The translations under genes and the position numbers were made by a program. Below are positions 11,449 to 20,153 of a stretch of 64,000 bases of DNA, in pieces. Each line of letters starts with the position of its first letter. The first letter of the stretch is position 1. The notes beneath the pieces were generated by a model. That model did not search any database and had not been told where the DNA came from. It worked only from the letters and a program-made list of their open reading frames with translations. This DNA is from Bacteroidales bacterium (GTDB lineage: Bacteria; Bacteroidota; Bacteroidia; Bacteroidales; PUMT01), in the NCBI GenBank assembly GCA_007125955.1, contig SLCF01000087.1, positions 1-64,000 on the forward strand, read 5' to 3'.

Positions 11449-11706
11449 TTATTTAGCTCTTTCAAGGATTTCTACTAATCTCCAGCACTTGTCTTTGCTT
11501 AACGGCCGGGTTTCCATTATTTTAACCTTGTCACCAATGTTGCAGCTGTTTTGCCCGTCATGAGCCATGAACTTTGTTGTCTTTTTCATGAATTTCTTGT
11601 AAACAGGGTGCTTTATCCTGCGGTCAACAGCTACCACAATGGATTTTTCCATTTTATTGCTAACCACAACACCGGTGCGTTCTTTTCTTAAGCTTCTCTT
11701 TTCCAT
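11449..11706 (-). CDS. rpsQ: 30S ribosomal protein S17
   Basis: Primary 16S rRNA-binding protein with an OB fold. 85 residues (84 in E. coli). It shows [20 protein letters not shown] and [20 protein letters not shown], then the block [20 protein letters not shown]. It is between rpmC (8 bases) and rplN (2 bases). Confidence 0.98.
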   Translation of the reverse strand: MEKRSLRKERTGVVVSNKMEKSIVVAVDRRIKHPVYKKFMKKTTKFMAHDGQNSCNIGDKVKIMETRPLSKDKCWRLVEILERAK

Positions 11707-11714
11707 TGCAAATA

Positions 11715-11921
11715 CTAACTTTTCGTATTCTCATTAGCCAACCGTTGACGAAGGATCGTTTTAAGCCTGGCGATATTTTTCTTTGTTTGTGTGATTTTCA
11801 AAGGGTTATCAAGCGGAGAAACCGCATGGTTCATCCTAAGCTTTGTCAGGAGGTTTTTTTCGGTATCTATCCTCTCTTCGATCTCCTTGGTTGTAAACTC
11901 ATTTATTTCTGATGTCTTCAT
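11715..11921 (-). CDS. rpmC: 50S ribosomal protein L29
   Basis: Exit-tunnel protein that contributes to docking of trigger factor and SRP. 68 residues (63 in E. coli). Two helices are apparent: [20 protein letters not shown] and [20 protein letters not shown], the latter being the family signature. It follows rplP by 6 bases. Confidence 0.96.
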   Translation of the reverse strand: MKTSEINEFTTKEIEERIDTEKNLLTKLRMNHAVSPLDNPLKITQTKKNIARLKTILRQRLANENTKS

Positions 11922-11927
11922 ATTTCG

Positions 11928-12356
11928 TTATGCTGATGTTTCAAAAAAATCGCGTCTTACTATAAATTTTGTCGTTACAGGTAATTTCTGAGCCGCCAGT
12001 CTGAGTGCTTCCCTGGCAACCTCGAAAGGAACACCGTCTGCTTCGATAATAATCCGCCCCGGGGTAACCGGTGCAACAAATTCTTCGGGCATACCTTTTC
12101 CTTTTCCCATCCTGACCTCGGCGGGCTTTTTTGTAATAGGCTTATCGGGAAATATCCGTATCCAGATTTTCCCTTCCCTTTTCATATAGCGGGTAACAGC
12201 CTGACGTGCAGCTTCTATCTGACGACCGGTTATCCATGACGACTGCAGGACTTTTATTCCGAAAGAACCGAAAGCAAGCTGGTTGCCTCTCTGAGCATTC
12301 CCCTTCATCCTCCCTTTTTGTTGCCGCCTGTATTTTGTCTTTTTTGGTTGTAACAT
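11928..12356 (-). CDS. rplP: 50S ribosomal protein L16
   Basis: Large-subunit protein next to the A-site tRNA elbow and peptidyl-transferase centre. 142 residues (136 in E. coli). It shows [39 protein letters not shown], and [20 protein letters not shown] followed by [17 protein letters not shown]. It lies 18 bases after rpsC. Confidence 0.98.
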   Translation of the reverse strand: MLQPKKTKYRRQQKGRMKGNAQRGNQLAFGSFGIKVLQSSWITGRQIEAARQAVTRYMKREGKIWIRIFPDKPITKKPAEVRMGKGKGMPEEFVAPVTPGRIIIEADGVPFEVAREALRLAAQKLPVTTKFIVRRDFFETSA

Positions 12357-12374
12357 TATTCCAGTAATATTTTG

Positions 12375-13088
12375 TTATTTTCTTCTTTTCTTGAATCCTG
12401 GCTTACCTTTCTGGTCGCCCGGCGCTGTTCCGGAAGCTCCGAGGTTGGGTGAGAGGTCGCGCTTTCCGAAAACCTCACCGTTGCAGATCCAAACTTTCAC
12501 ACCAACAAGCCCTACTTTTGTAAGTGCCTCACTCAAAGCATAATCAATATCCGCCCTCAATGTGTGCAGCGGTATCCTTCCCTCCTTATAGGTTTCTGTT
12601 CGGGCCATCTCTGCACCACCAAGCCTGCCGCTTATCTGTACCTTAATCCCTTCTGCCCCCATTCTCATTGTTGAAGCAATGGCCATTTTGATAGCCCTGC
12701 GAAATGAGATCTTTCCTTCAATCTGACGGGATATGTTGTTGGCAACAATCGTGGCATCCAGCTCGGGACGCTTAACTTCAAAGATATTTATCTGAACTTC
12801 CTTCTGTGAAATTTTCTTAAGCTCTTCCTTCAGCTTGTCAACTTCCTGGCCGCCCTTACCTATTATTATACCGGGTCGTGCCGTATTGACAGTGATAGTT
12901 ATAAGCTTCAGGGTGCGCTCAATGATTATCTTTGAAATACTGGCTTTTGCAAGTCTTGCATTAAGGTATTCGCGTATTTTCACATCTTCAACGAGCTTGG
13001 CCGAGTACTGCCTTCCTCCATACCAGTTGGAATCCCAGCCTTTGATAATTCCCAGTCTGTTGCTTATCGGATTAACTTTTTGTCCCAT
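12375..13088 (-). CDS. rpsC: 30S ribosomal protein S3
   Basis: Small-subunit protein lining the mRNA entry channel. 237 residues (233 in E. coli). The KH domain contains [20 protein letters not shown] at about residues 68-88. The C-terminal domain has [20 protein letters not shown] and [19 protein letters not shown]. It ends with a basic tail. The start lies 17 bases inside rplV. Confidence 0.98.
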   Translation of the reverse strand: MGQKVNPISNRLGIIKGWDSNWYGGRQYSAKLVEDVKIREYLNARLAKASISKIIIERTLKLITITVNTARPGIIIGKGGQEVDKLKEELKKISQKEVQINIFEVKRPELDATIVANNISRQIEGKISFRRAIKMAIASTMRMGAEGIKVQISGRLGGAEMARTETYKEGRIPLHTLRADIDYALSEALTKVGLVGVKVWICNGEVFGKRDLSPNLGASGTAPGDQKGKPGFKKRRK

Positions 13089-13518
13089 CTATTGTTTTGT
13101 TTGTAGTATTGATTTCCTCTTCTTTCTGATCGCTGTCAATAACCAGGGTAACATGGTTCGATCGCTTTCTTATTCTGTGTGCCCTTCCCTGTGGTGCCGG
13201 TCTGAGCCTCTTGAGAGTCCTTGCCTGATCAACGTAGATCTGCTTTACCACCAGATTTTTATCCTCAAGCCTTACACCTTCGTTTTTGTTCTGCCAGTTT
13301 GAAATTGCTGACAAAAGCAGCTTTTCAACTCTTTTTGACGCTTCTTTCGGACTGTACCTGAGCATATCCAAAGCGGTATTAACCTCGATACCTCTTATCA
13401 TATCTGCAACAAGTCTCATTTTCCTTGGCGAGGTCGGGCAGTTTCGCAGCACGGCTAAATACCTGCTCCTGTTTTCTTCCTTTATCCTTTGCGCTTTTTT
13501 CTGTTTTCGTGATCCCAT
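13072..13518 (-). CDS. rplV: 50S ribosomal protein L22
   Basis: Large-subunit protein whose beta-hairpin lines the exit tunnel. 148 residues against 110 in E. coli: the excess is a ~20-residue N-terminal lead and a polar C-terminal tail ([20 protein letters not shown]), as often in Bacteroidota. Core blocks are [20 protein letters not shown] and the hairpin [20 protein letters not shown]. Its 3' end overlaps rpsC by 17 bases; a 132-base gap separates it from rpsS. Confidence 0.97.
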   Translation of the reverse strand: MGSRKQKKAQRIKEENRSRYLAVLRNCPTSPRKMRLVADMIRGIEVNTALDMLRYSPKEASKRVEKLLLSAISNWQNKNEGVRLEDKNLVVKQIYVDQARTLKRLRPAPQGRAHRIRKRSNHVTLVIDSDQKEEEINTTNKTIDGTKS

Positions 13519-13650
13519 TTTCTGCCTGGTAATTATGTTATATCTTTATAAAATCTGTTTTCCGGTAAATATCTTTCCAGTTGCCCTGGTATCTTATTCT
13601 GCAGCAGACTGAAGGAATTCTCTCTTCCGCCTTACCGTCAGCTGAAACTC

Positions 13651-13917
13651 TTATTTCCTTTTCCCTCCGTGTCCCCTGAATATGCGAGTGGGAGAAAATT
13701 CTCCGAGCTTGTGTCCCACCATATTCTCTGTAATATAAACCGGAATAAATTTGTTCCCGTTGTGAACCGCAATAGTGTTACCCACAAAATCGGGGGAAAT
13801 AACAGAACGGCGGGACCATGTCTTGATAACGGTTTTTTTTCCGCTCTGATTAGCTTCTGTAACCCTTTTTTCCAGTTTAAAATCAATGAAGGGACCTTTT
13901 TTTAATGAACGACTCAT
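13651..13917 (-). CDS. rpsS: 30S ribosomal protein S19
   Basis: Small-subunit head protein forming a heterodimer with S13. 88 residues (92 in E. coli). It starts [19 protein letters not shown], continues [20 protein letters not shown] and [20 protein letters not shown], and ends [11 protein letters not shown]. It is 24 bases after rplB. Confidence 0.98.
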   Translation of the reverse strand: MSRSLKKGPFIDFKLEKRVTEANQSGKKTVIKTWSRRSVISPDFVGNTIAVHNGNKFIPVYITENMVGHKLGEFSPTRIFRGHGGKRK

Positions 13918-13941
13918 AAATATTCAGTTTAGCCTTTAATA

Positions 13942-14763
13942 CTATTTCCTCTTTTCAACAATATATTTGTTTGAATCCTTTTTCTTAAACCTTGTTTTGT
14001 AACCTTTTGCCGGGACTCCCTTACGTGATCTCGGGTGGCCGCCGGAAGCACGTCCTTCACCTCCTCCCATAGGATGATCTACCGGGTTCATGGCTACACC
14101 CCTTACTCTCGGCCTGCGGCCCAGCCACCTGCTTCTCCCTGCCTTTCCGGACACTTCAAGTGAATGATCGGGGTTTGAAACTGTTCCTACTGTTGCACGG
14201 CATGTTACAAGCACCATTCTTATTTCTCCCGATGGTAATTTTACCGATGCGTACTTGCCTTCCCTGGAAGTAAGCTGTGCATATGACCCCGCACTTCGTG
14301 CCATTGACGCACCTTTTCCAGGCTTCAGCTCAATATTGTGTACTACGGTTCCGAGTGGTATATCGGAAAGGAAAAGGGTATTTCCAATCTCCGGTGCCAC
14401 ATTTTTTCCGGATTTGATTGTTTGTCCGGGCTTAATTCCGACAGGAGCAATAATATACCTTTTCTCACCATCGGAGTAGACAACCAGTGCAATTCTTGCG
14501 GAACGGTTCGGATCATATTCTATTGACTTAACCACCGCAGGAACGCCATCCTTGTCCCTTTTAAAATCAATCAGCCTGTACCTTCTTTTATGACCGCCAC
14601 CCATGTAGCGTAAAGTCATTTTACCCTGGTTGTTCCTTCCTCCTGACTTCTTCAACGGCATCAGCAGGGACTTCTCAGGCCTGTCTGTTGTTATATTTTC
14701 AAAAGTAGACTTTATTTTATGTCGCTGACCCGGCGTAACCGGTTTTAATTTTTTTACTGCCAT
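13942..14763 (-). CDS. rplB: 50S ribosomal protein L2
   Basis: Large-subunit protein required for subunit association and peptidyl-transferase function. 273 residues, the same as E. coli. It has the OB and SH3-like domains, with [20 protein letters not shown] near residues 41-60 and the C-terminal signature [20 protein letters not shown] followed by [14 protein letters not shown]. His in the [10 protein letters not shown] loop is conserved. It follows rplW by 10 bases. Confidence 0.98.
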   Translation of the reverse strand: MAVKKLKPVTPGQRHKIKSTFENITTDRPEKSLLMPLKKSGGRNNQGKMTLRYMGGGHKRRYRLIDFKRDKDGVPAVVKSIEYDPNRSARIALVVYSDGEKRYIIAPVGIKPGQTIKSGKNVAPEIGNTLFLSDIPLGTVVHNIELKPGKGASMARSAGSYAQLTSREGKYASVKLPSGEIRMVLVTCRATVGTVSNPDHSLEVSGKAGRSRWLGRRPRVRGVAMNPVDHPMGGGEGRASGGHPRSRKGVPAKGYKTRFKKKDSNKYIVEKRK

Positions 14764-14773
14764 TTTTCCTCTC

Positions 14774-15064
14774 TTATATATTGCTGTAAAAATCTATGCT
14801 TTCACCTTCTGCCACTGTAATAATTGCTTTTTTGCAGGAAGGAGTCCTGCCCGATATTAAACCTGTACGGGTGTATCTCGTCTTGTTCTTGCCGCCGTAA
14901 CGCATTGTATTAACAGACTCTACATTAACGTCATACATTTCCTCAACAGCCTTCTTTATCTGCAACTTGTTTGCATTTTTATCGACAATGAACCCGTAAC
15001 GGTTGAGCTTCTCGCCCATATTTGTCATTTTCTCGGTCACTATCGGTTTAAGTAGAATATCCAT
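14774..15064 (-). CDS. rplW: 50S ribosomal protein L23
   Basis: Exit-tunnel protein that docks trigger factor and SRP. 96 residues (100 in E. coli). It shows [40 protein letters not shown] and [19 protein letters not shown]. It is 14 bases after rplD. Confidence 0.97.
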   Translation of the reverse strand: MDILLKPIVTEKMTNMGEKLNRYGFIVDKNANKLQIKKAVEEMYDVNVESVNTMRYGGKNKTRYTRTGLISGRTPSCKKAIITVAEGESIDFYSNI

Positions 15065-15078
15065 CTCTAATAATATTT

Positions 15079-15705
15079 CTAATTGCTGAATGATTTGTCC
15101 AGAACATCAATTGCACTCTCGCTAAATAACAGAACAGGAGAATTGACAATATGATATGTCGTTAGTTCTGAGGCCGTTAAAACATTAAAGCCCGGCAAAT
15201 TTCGCGAGGACAAATATATGTTTTTATTTTGTTCAGGTAAAACCAAAAGGGACTTTTTATTTATTTTTAAACTATTGACAATAGAAAGGCATTTCCGTGT
15301 TTTGGGTTCCTCCATCTGAAAATCCTCGATCACAAAAATACTGTTTTCTTTTGCCTTGTATGAGAGGGCAGATTTGCGTGCCAGCTGTTTCACCTTTTTG
15401 TTCAGCTTGAAACGGTAGTCCCGGACACGCGGACCAAAAGTACGCCCGCCACCCCTGAAAATAGGCGATTTTATATTACCGGCCCGGGCTGTGCCGGTAC
15501 CCTTTTGCCTTTTGATCTTTTTGGTGCTTCCGGTAATTTCAGCGCGTTCTTTTGTCTTGCTGGTTCCCTGCCTGTTATTTGCCATGAACTGCTTTACATC
15601 GAGATATATGGCGTGATCATTGGGCTCGATTCCGAAAACGGCATCTTTGAGGCTTACCTTCCTGCCTGTATCTTCTCCGTTGATATTGTAAACTGTTAAT
15701 TCCAT
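15079..15705 (-). CDS. rplD: 50S ribosomal protein L4
   Basis: Large-subunit protein with an extended loop in the exit tunnel; it is the autogenous S10-operon repressor in E. coli. 208 residues (201 in E. coli). The loop block is [20 protein letters not shown] then [17 protein letters not shown]; the C-terminal domain ends around [17 protein letters not shown]. The start overlaps the rplC stop by one base. Confidence 0.98.
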   Translation of the reverse strand: MELTVYNINGEDTGRKVSLKDAVFGIEPNDHAIYLDVKQFMANNRQGTSKTKERAEITGSTKKIKRQKGTGTARAGNIKSPIFRGGGRTFGPRVRDYRFKLNKKVKQLARKSALSYKAKENSIFVIEDFQMEEPKTRKCLSIVNSLKINKKSLLVLPEQNKNIYLSSRNLPGFNVLTASELTTYHIVNSPVLLFSESAIDVLDKSFSN

Positions 15706-16322
15706 TACTGCTCAATAGTTAAGTATGAACCTTCTGCTCCGGGTACTGATCCCTGTACAATTAATATATTTTTTTCAGGTATTATTTTAACAACCCTTAA
15801 TGATATCATCATGACCCTTTCGCCACCTGTACGCCCGGCCATCCGCATACCTTTGAATACTCTTGACGGATCCGAGGAACTTCCGATAGAACCTGCTGCA
15901 CGTTCCCTGTTATGTTGTCCGTGGGTAGCCCCTCCGACTCCGGAAAATCCGTGTCTCTTTACAACCCCCTGAAAACCCTTCCCCTTGGAAATCCCGGAGA
16001 TATCAAGCCAGGTGTCATTTTCGAGAAAATCTACCGTTAACACATCTCCAGTTTTCAGTTTATCAGAGAATCCCCTGAACTCAACAAGCTTTTTCCTGGG
16101 GTTTGTTTTTGCTTTTTTAAAATGTCCCAGCAGGGGCTTTGTACAGCTTTTTTCCCTTTTTTCGTCAAATGCAAGCTGAACAGCTTCATAGCCGTCCTTC
16201 TCCTGGGTCTTTACCTGTGTAACCACACACGGACCAACTTCAATTACAGTACAAGGGATGTTTTTGCCATCCTCCGTGAACAGTGAAGTCATTCCTATTT
16301 TTTTTCCAATTAATCCGGGCAT
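15705..16322 (-). CDS. rplC: 50S ribosomal protein L3
   Basis: Large-subunit assembly protein reaching the peptidyl-transferase centre. 205 residues (209 in E. coli). It begins [20 protein letters not shown]. The central extension is [20 protein letters not shown], then [20 protein letters not shown]. The Gln in the GATHGQ loop, methylated in E. coli, is present. It is 23 bases after rpsJ. Confidence 0.98.
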   Translation of the reverse strand: MPGLIGKKIGMTSLFTEDGKNIPCTVIEVGPCVVTQVKTQEKDGYEAVQLAFDEKREKSCTKPLLGHFKKAKTNPRKKLVEFRGFSDKLKTGDVLTVDFLENDTWLDISGISKGKGFQGVVKRHGFSGVGGATHGQHNRERAAGSIGSSSDPSRVFKGMRMAGRTGGERVMMISLRVVKIIPEKNILIVQGSVPGAEGSYLTIEQ

Positions 16323-16345
16323 CTTTTATGCTATTTTTCAAAAAA

Positions 16346-16651
16346 TTACACTTTTATTTCAACCTCAACACCACTGGGCAGTTCAAGCTTCATCAGCGCA
16401 TCAATTGTTTTTGGCGTTGAACTGTATATGTCCAGCAACCTTTTGTAAGAATTCAGCTCAAACTGCTCCCTTGCTTTCTTATTAACAAACGGGGAGCGTA
16501 AAACCGTAAATATCCTCTTATGTGTTGGCAACGGGATAGGCCCGCTCACTATGGCACCGGTGGGCTTTACGGTTTTTACAATCTTTTCAGTGGACTTGTC
16601 CACGAGGTTGTGATCGTATGACTTTAACTTTATTCTGATTTTCTGGCTCAT
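16346..16651 (-). CDS. rpsJ: 30S ribosomal protein S10
   Basis: Small-subunit head protein (NusE), also part of transcription antitermination complexes. 101 residues (103 in E. coli). It starts [20 protein letters not shown] and has the signature [20 protein letters not shown], then [16 protein letters not shown]. It follows fusA by only 5 bases, so the str and S10 operons are fused and no tuf gene lies between them. Confidence 0.98.
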   Translation of the reverse strand: MSQKIRIKLKSYDHNLVDKSTEKIVKTVKPTGAIVSGPIPLPTHKRIFTVLRSPFVNKKAREQFELNSYKRLLDIYSSTPKTIDALMKLELPSGVEVEIKV

Positions 16652-16656
16652 TTTGT

Positions 16657-18771
16657 TTATTTTATACTGTATTCTTTGCTTCCCTTGGAACTCTCCAATA
16701 TATTTTTTGCGACTTCGGGAGCAACTTCCTGGTAGTGTGAGAACTCCATTGTTGAAGTTGCCCTGCCCGATGTTATTGTACGAAGATCTGTAACATAACC
16801 GAACAGTTCGGCCAACGGAACTTTTGCCTTTATAACCCTTGCACCCGCTTTACTTTCCATTCCTTCCACAAGCCCCCGCCTTCTGTTAAAGTCTGATATA
16901 ACATCCCCCATATACTCTTCGGGTGTAACCACTTCAACATTCATAAACGGCTCCAGCAGATAGGGCTTTGTTTTGGGGCATGCATTCCTGAAAGCCTGTT
17001 TTGCTGCTATCTCGAATGATAAGGAGTCGGAATCGACAGAATGGTAAGATCCGTCAAGCAACTCAACTTTCATGCTTTCAACCTGAAATCCCGCCATAAC
17101 ACCATTGTTCATAGCCTGACGGAATCCCTTTTCAACCGCAGGAATAAACTCTTTAGGTATATTACCACCCTTTATTTCATCAACAAACTGCAGTCCTGTA
17201 ACATCCTTGTCTGCCGGGGAAATACGCACTGAGATATCGGCAAACTTTCCCCTTCCTCCTGTCTGTTTCTTAAAAACCTCGCGGTGCTCTACCGAAACAG
17301 ATATTGCTTCCTTGTAAGCTACCTGTGGTGCTCCCTGATTGCATTCCACTTTGAATTCCCTTTTTAACCTGTCCAGAATTATCTCAAGATGCAGCTCCCC
17401 CATCCCGTTTATAATGGTCTGGCCTGAACTTTCATCAGTTTCCACTTTAAATGTAGGATCCTCTTCGGCCAGCTTCGAGAGAGCCACACCAAGACGGTCA
17501 ATATCAACCTGGGTCCTGGGTTCAACGGCAATTCCAAGAACGGGTTCAGGAAAAACTATTGATTCGAGGAGGATCGGCTTTTTCTCATCACACAAAGTGT
17601 CGCCTGTTCTGAGATCCTTGGGACCCACAACAGCACAAATATCACCTGCGCCCACCTTATCTTTCGGATTCTGTTTGTTGGAGCGCATCTGGTAAAGTCG
17701 TGTTATACGCTCTTTTTTTCCTGACCTTGTATTCACCACATATGAAGCGGCATTGATAACCCCGCTGTAAACACGTAAAAATGCAAGGCGTCCTACAAAA
17801 GGATCGGTTGCAATTTTAAAAGCAAGCGCAGCTAGCGGCTCCGATTCAAGGGCTTTCCGTTCCACTTCTTCATTATTTCTCGGGTTTATCCCCTTAACCG
17901 AACCTACTTCAACCGGACTAGGAAGAAATTTAACAATGGCATCCAAAAGCCTTTGTATTCCTTTGTTTTTGAATGCCGCCCCACACATAACCGGTATAAT
18001 GGTCATGGTTATTGTCGCTTTCCTTATAGCCTCGTTCAAATGCTCTTCTGAAATTGATTCCGGGTCCTGGAAAAATTTCTCCAGAATAGTATCGTCAACC
18101 TCCGCTACAGCCTCAACCAGCTTTGCCCTGTATTCCTCAGCCTCTTCCTTGTATTCATCGGGTATGGAGGTCATTTCATAATTCATCCCAAGTTTGTCAT
18201 CTTCGTACCAGATGACTGCTTTCATTTCTATAAGATCTATTAGCCCCCGGAAAGAATCCTCGGAACCGATCGGTATCTGGAGCGGAACCGGATTTGCTCC
18301 AAGTTTTTTATTTATCTGGTAAACTACATTGTAAAAATCGGCCCCGCTCCTGTCCATTTTGTTAATAAATCCAATCCTCGGAACCTTATATTTATCAGCC
18401 TGCCTCCAAACAGTTTCAGATTGAGGCTCAACGCCTCCTACAGCACAAAATACAGCCACCGCACCATCCAGCACTCTTAGTGATCTTTCTACTTCTACGG
18501 TAAAATCAACATGGCCCGGGGTATCAATAATATTTATTTTGTAACTGTCTTGGTTATATTTCCAGAAAGTTGTAACAGCAGCGGAAGTGATAGTAATCCC
18601 CCTTTCCTGCTCCTGAACCATCCAGTCCATTGTAGCAGCCCCGTCATCAACCTCACCCATGCGATGAGTAATACCGGTATAATACAGGATGCGCTCCGTA
18701 GTAGTAGTCTTCCCCGCATCAATGTGGGCCATTATACCAATATTCCTCGTATATTTCAATTCGCTGCTCAT
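16657..18771 (-). CDS. fusA: elongation factor G (canonical, EF-G1)
   Basis: GTPase that drives tRNA-mRNA translocation and, with RRF, ribosome recycling. 704 residues, the same as E. coli. The G domain is intact: P-loop AHIDAGKTT (about residues 15-23), switch [11 protein letters not shown] (56-65), and DTPGHVDF with the catalytic His87, then NKMD. Domain IV has [20 protein letters not shown] and domain V ends the protein. It follows rpsG by 40 bases and precedes rpsJ by 5. It serves as the in-window reference for the divergent paralog at 20154-22310. Confidence 0.98.
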   Translation of the reverse strand: MSSELKYTRNIGIMAHIDAGKTTTTERILYYTGITHRMGEVDDGAATMDWMVQEQERGITITSAAVTTFWKYNQDSYKINIIDTPGHVDFTVEVERSLRVLDGAVAVFCAVGGVEPQSETVWRQADKYKVPRIGFINKMDRSGADFYNVVYQINKKLGANPVPLQIPIGSEDSFRGLIDLIEMKAVIWYEDDKLGMNYEMTSIPDEYKEEAEEYRAKLVEAVAEVDDTILEKFFQDPESISEEHLNEAIRKATITMTIIPVMCGAAFKNKGIQRLLDAIVKFLPSPVEVGSVKGINPRNNEEVERKALESEPLAALAFKIATDPFVGRLAFLRVYSGVINAASYVVNTRSGKKERITRLYQMRSNKQNPKDKVGAGDICAVVGPKDLRTGDTLCDEKKPILLESIVFPEPVLGIAVEPRTQVDIDRLGVALSKLAEEDPTFKVETDESSGQTIINGMGELHLEIILDRLKREFKVECNQGAPQVAYKEAISVSVEHREVFKKQTGGRGKFADISVRISPADKDVTGLQFVDEIKGGNIPKEFIPAVEKGFRQAMNNGVMAGFQVESMKVELLDGSYHSVDSDSLSFEIAAKQAFRNACPKTKPYLLEPFMNVEVVTPEEYMGDVISDFNRRRGLVEGMESKAGARVIKAKVPLAELFGYVTDLRTITSGRATSTMEFSHYQEVAPEVAKNILESSKGSKEYSIK

Positions 18772-18811
18772 CTATCCTCTCTGTTCTGTATATTATTGTA
18801 TTATTTTAATG

Positions 18812-19288
18812 CTAAAACCTGAAATGAGCAAATGCCTTGTTTGCATCAGCCATTCTGTGCATCTCTTCTTTCCTTTTGAAAGCTCCACCCTCTTCATTAT
18901 AGGCAGCCAGAATCTCCGCTGCAAGCTTTTCTGCCATGGTTTTCCCTGCACGCTTGCGGGCAAAAAGTATCATGTTCTTCATGCATATTGACACCTTCCT
19001 TTCAGACCTCACCTCCTGGGGCACCTGGAAAGTTGCTCCGCCTACCCTTCGGCTTTTAACCTCCACCATAGGGGTGATGTTTTCCAAAGCCTTTCTCCAT
19101 ATTTCAAGGGGAGATTTGCCTTCATCCTTCGACTTCTGCTCAACCATTTCGAGAGCATTGTAAAAGATGTCGAATGCCAGACTCTTTTTCCCGTCATGCA
19201 TAAGATTGTTAACGAAGCGGGTAACCTCCACATCATTATACCTGGGATCCGGCAGCAAAATTCTTTTTTTTGGTTTTGACTTTCTCAT
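18812..19288 (-). CDS. rpsG: 30S ribosomal protein S7
   Basis: Primary 16S rRNA-binding protein that organises the 30S head and touches the E site. 158 residues. It starts [19 protein letters not shown] and shows [40 protein letters not shown] and the C-terminal [19 protein letters not shown]. It lies 23 bases after rpsL. Confidence 0.98.
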   Translation of the reverse strand: MRKSKPKKRILLPDPRYNDVEVTRFVNNLMHDGKKSLAFDIFYNALEMVEQKSKDEGKSPLEIWRKALENITPMVEVKSRRVGGATFQVPQEVRSERKVSICMKNMILFARKRAGKTMAEKLAAEILAAYNEEGGAFKRKEEMHRMADANKAFAHFRF

Positions 19289-19311
19289 CTATTTATCTTT
19301 CAGTGTTGTAA

Positions 19312-19686
19312 TTATTTCTTGGGTCGTTTTGTTCCGTATTTTGAACGTCTCTGGCTGCGGCCTTCAACTCCTGAAGTGTCAAGGGCGCCACGGATAAGAT
19401 GGTATCTTACTCCGGGCAGATCCTTTACCCTGCCACCCCTTATAAGTACAATGGAGTGTTCCTGAAGATTGTGGCCTTCTCCCGGAATATAAGTATTCAC
19501 TTCCTTCCCGTTGGTAAGCCTGACCCTGGCAACCTTTCTCATCGCTGAGTTGGGTTTCTTGGGAGTCGTGGTGTAAACACGAACACATACACCCCTCCTT
19601 TGAGGACATGCATCCAGTGCGGGAGCTTTCTTCTTTTCAACCAGCCTTGTGCGCCCTTTTCTAACTAATTGCTGAATTGTAGGCAT
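19312..19686 (-). CDS. rpsL: 30S ribosomal protein S12
   Basis: Decoding-centre protein that sets fidelity and is the classical streptomycin-resistance locus. 124 residues, the same as E. coli. It begins [15 protein letters not shown]. The streptomycin-relevant loops have wild-type Lys residues: [12 protein letters not shown] (Lys43 region) and [10 protein letters not shown] (Lys88 region). It is the first gene of the superoperon, about 40 bases downstream of its proximal promoter. Confidence 0.98.
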   Translation of the reverse strand: MPTIQQLVRKGRTRLVEKKKAPALDACPQRRGVCVRVYTTTPKKPNSAMRKVARVRLTNGKEVNTYIPGEGHNLQEHSIVLIRGGRVKDLPGVRYHLIRGALDTSGVEGRSQRRSKYGTKRPKK

Positions 19687-19733
19687 ATAAGATGTATATT
19701 TTAGTTACTAAACTTTTTAACAAAATTGGTGTG

Positions 19734-19763
19734 CAAAGGTATATTTTTTTTTAAAAAAACAAG
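19734..19763 (-). promoter_or_regulatory. proximal promoter of the ribosomal superoperon
   Basis: Read on the minus strand: a TTG (-33 element, 19760-19762), an 18-base AT-rich spacer, then TACCTTTG (19734-19741), an exact match to the Bacteroidota -7 consensus TAnnTTTG. Predicted transcription start is near 19730, leaving a leader of about 40 bases before rpsL. Confidence 0.8.
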
Positions 19764-19839
19764 AATATTTTATAATTAATTTCTTTATCAGGCCTTGATA
19801 CTGGGGCATCAAAACGTGAGAGGAGTATTTGAAAAGCTG

Positions 19840-19871
19840 CAAAAGTAAAATAAATTAATTTACCATACAAA
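19840..19871 (-). promoter_or_regulatory. distal promoter of the ribosomal superoperon
   Basis: Read on the minus strand: TTTG (19868-19871), a 20-base spacer, then TACTTTTG (19840-19847), exact matches to both Bacteroidota promoter elements. It lies about 106 bases upstream of the proximal promoter, so rpsL appears to have tandem promoters. Confidence 0.65.
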
Positions 19872-20017
19872 AAAGAACTCCTAATTTTTCTGAGCTTTAA
19901 TCCGGCAACGGAATGGAAAGCGGGTTTTCTGACAATATATATATAATGACGCGCCGGTTATTTTTTTTAACTGTATTTAAAATCTTAAATTTTTACAGGT
20001 TGAATTCCACAGGTTAA

Positions 20018-20047
20018 TTGATAGTTATTAAAAAATTATTACTTTTG
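20018..20047 (+). promoter_or_regulatory. promoter of the EF-G paralog
   Basis: TTG at 20018-20020, a 19-base spacer, then TACTTTTG at 20040-20047, exact matches to the Bacteroidota -33 and -7 elements. Transcription would start near 20052, giving a leader of about 100 bases before ATG 20154. Confidence 0.7.
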
Positions 20048-20153
20048 AAGGCACTTTTAAACAGAGGTGCTGAGCAGTTCAATCTGCCAGTTTCGGCCGG
20101 CTTTTCTCAGAAAGAATTTCAAAGGCGAAACCAAAATCTTTAATATATATATT

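Larger units (their letters stand above)
19687..20153. other. 467-base divergent control region between rpsL and the EF-G paralog
   Basis: AT-rich, non-coding stretch between two outward-reading genes. It holds two predicted promoters for the ribosomal operon (minus strand) and one for the EF-G paralog (plus strand). No further gene or RNA structure was recognised in it. Confidence 0.8.

Noticed and set aside
20067..20153. Upstream extension of the EF-G paralog to ATG 20067
   Set aside because: The 29 added residues are not EF-G-like, while Met 20154 gives the expected N-terminus just before the P-loop.
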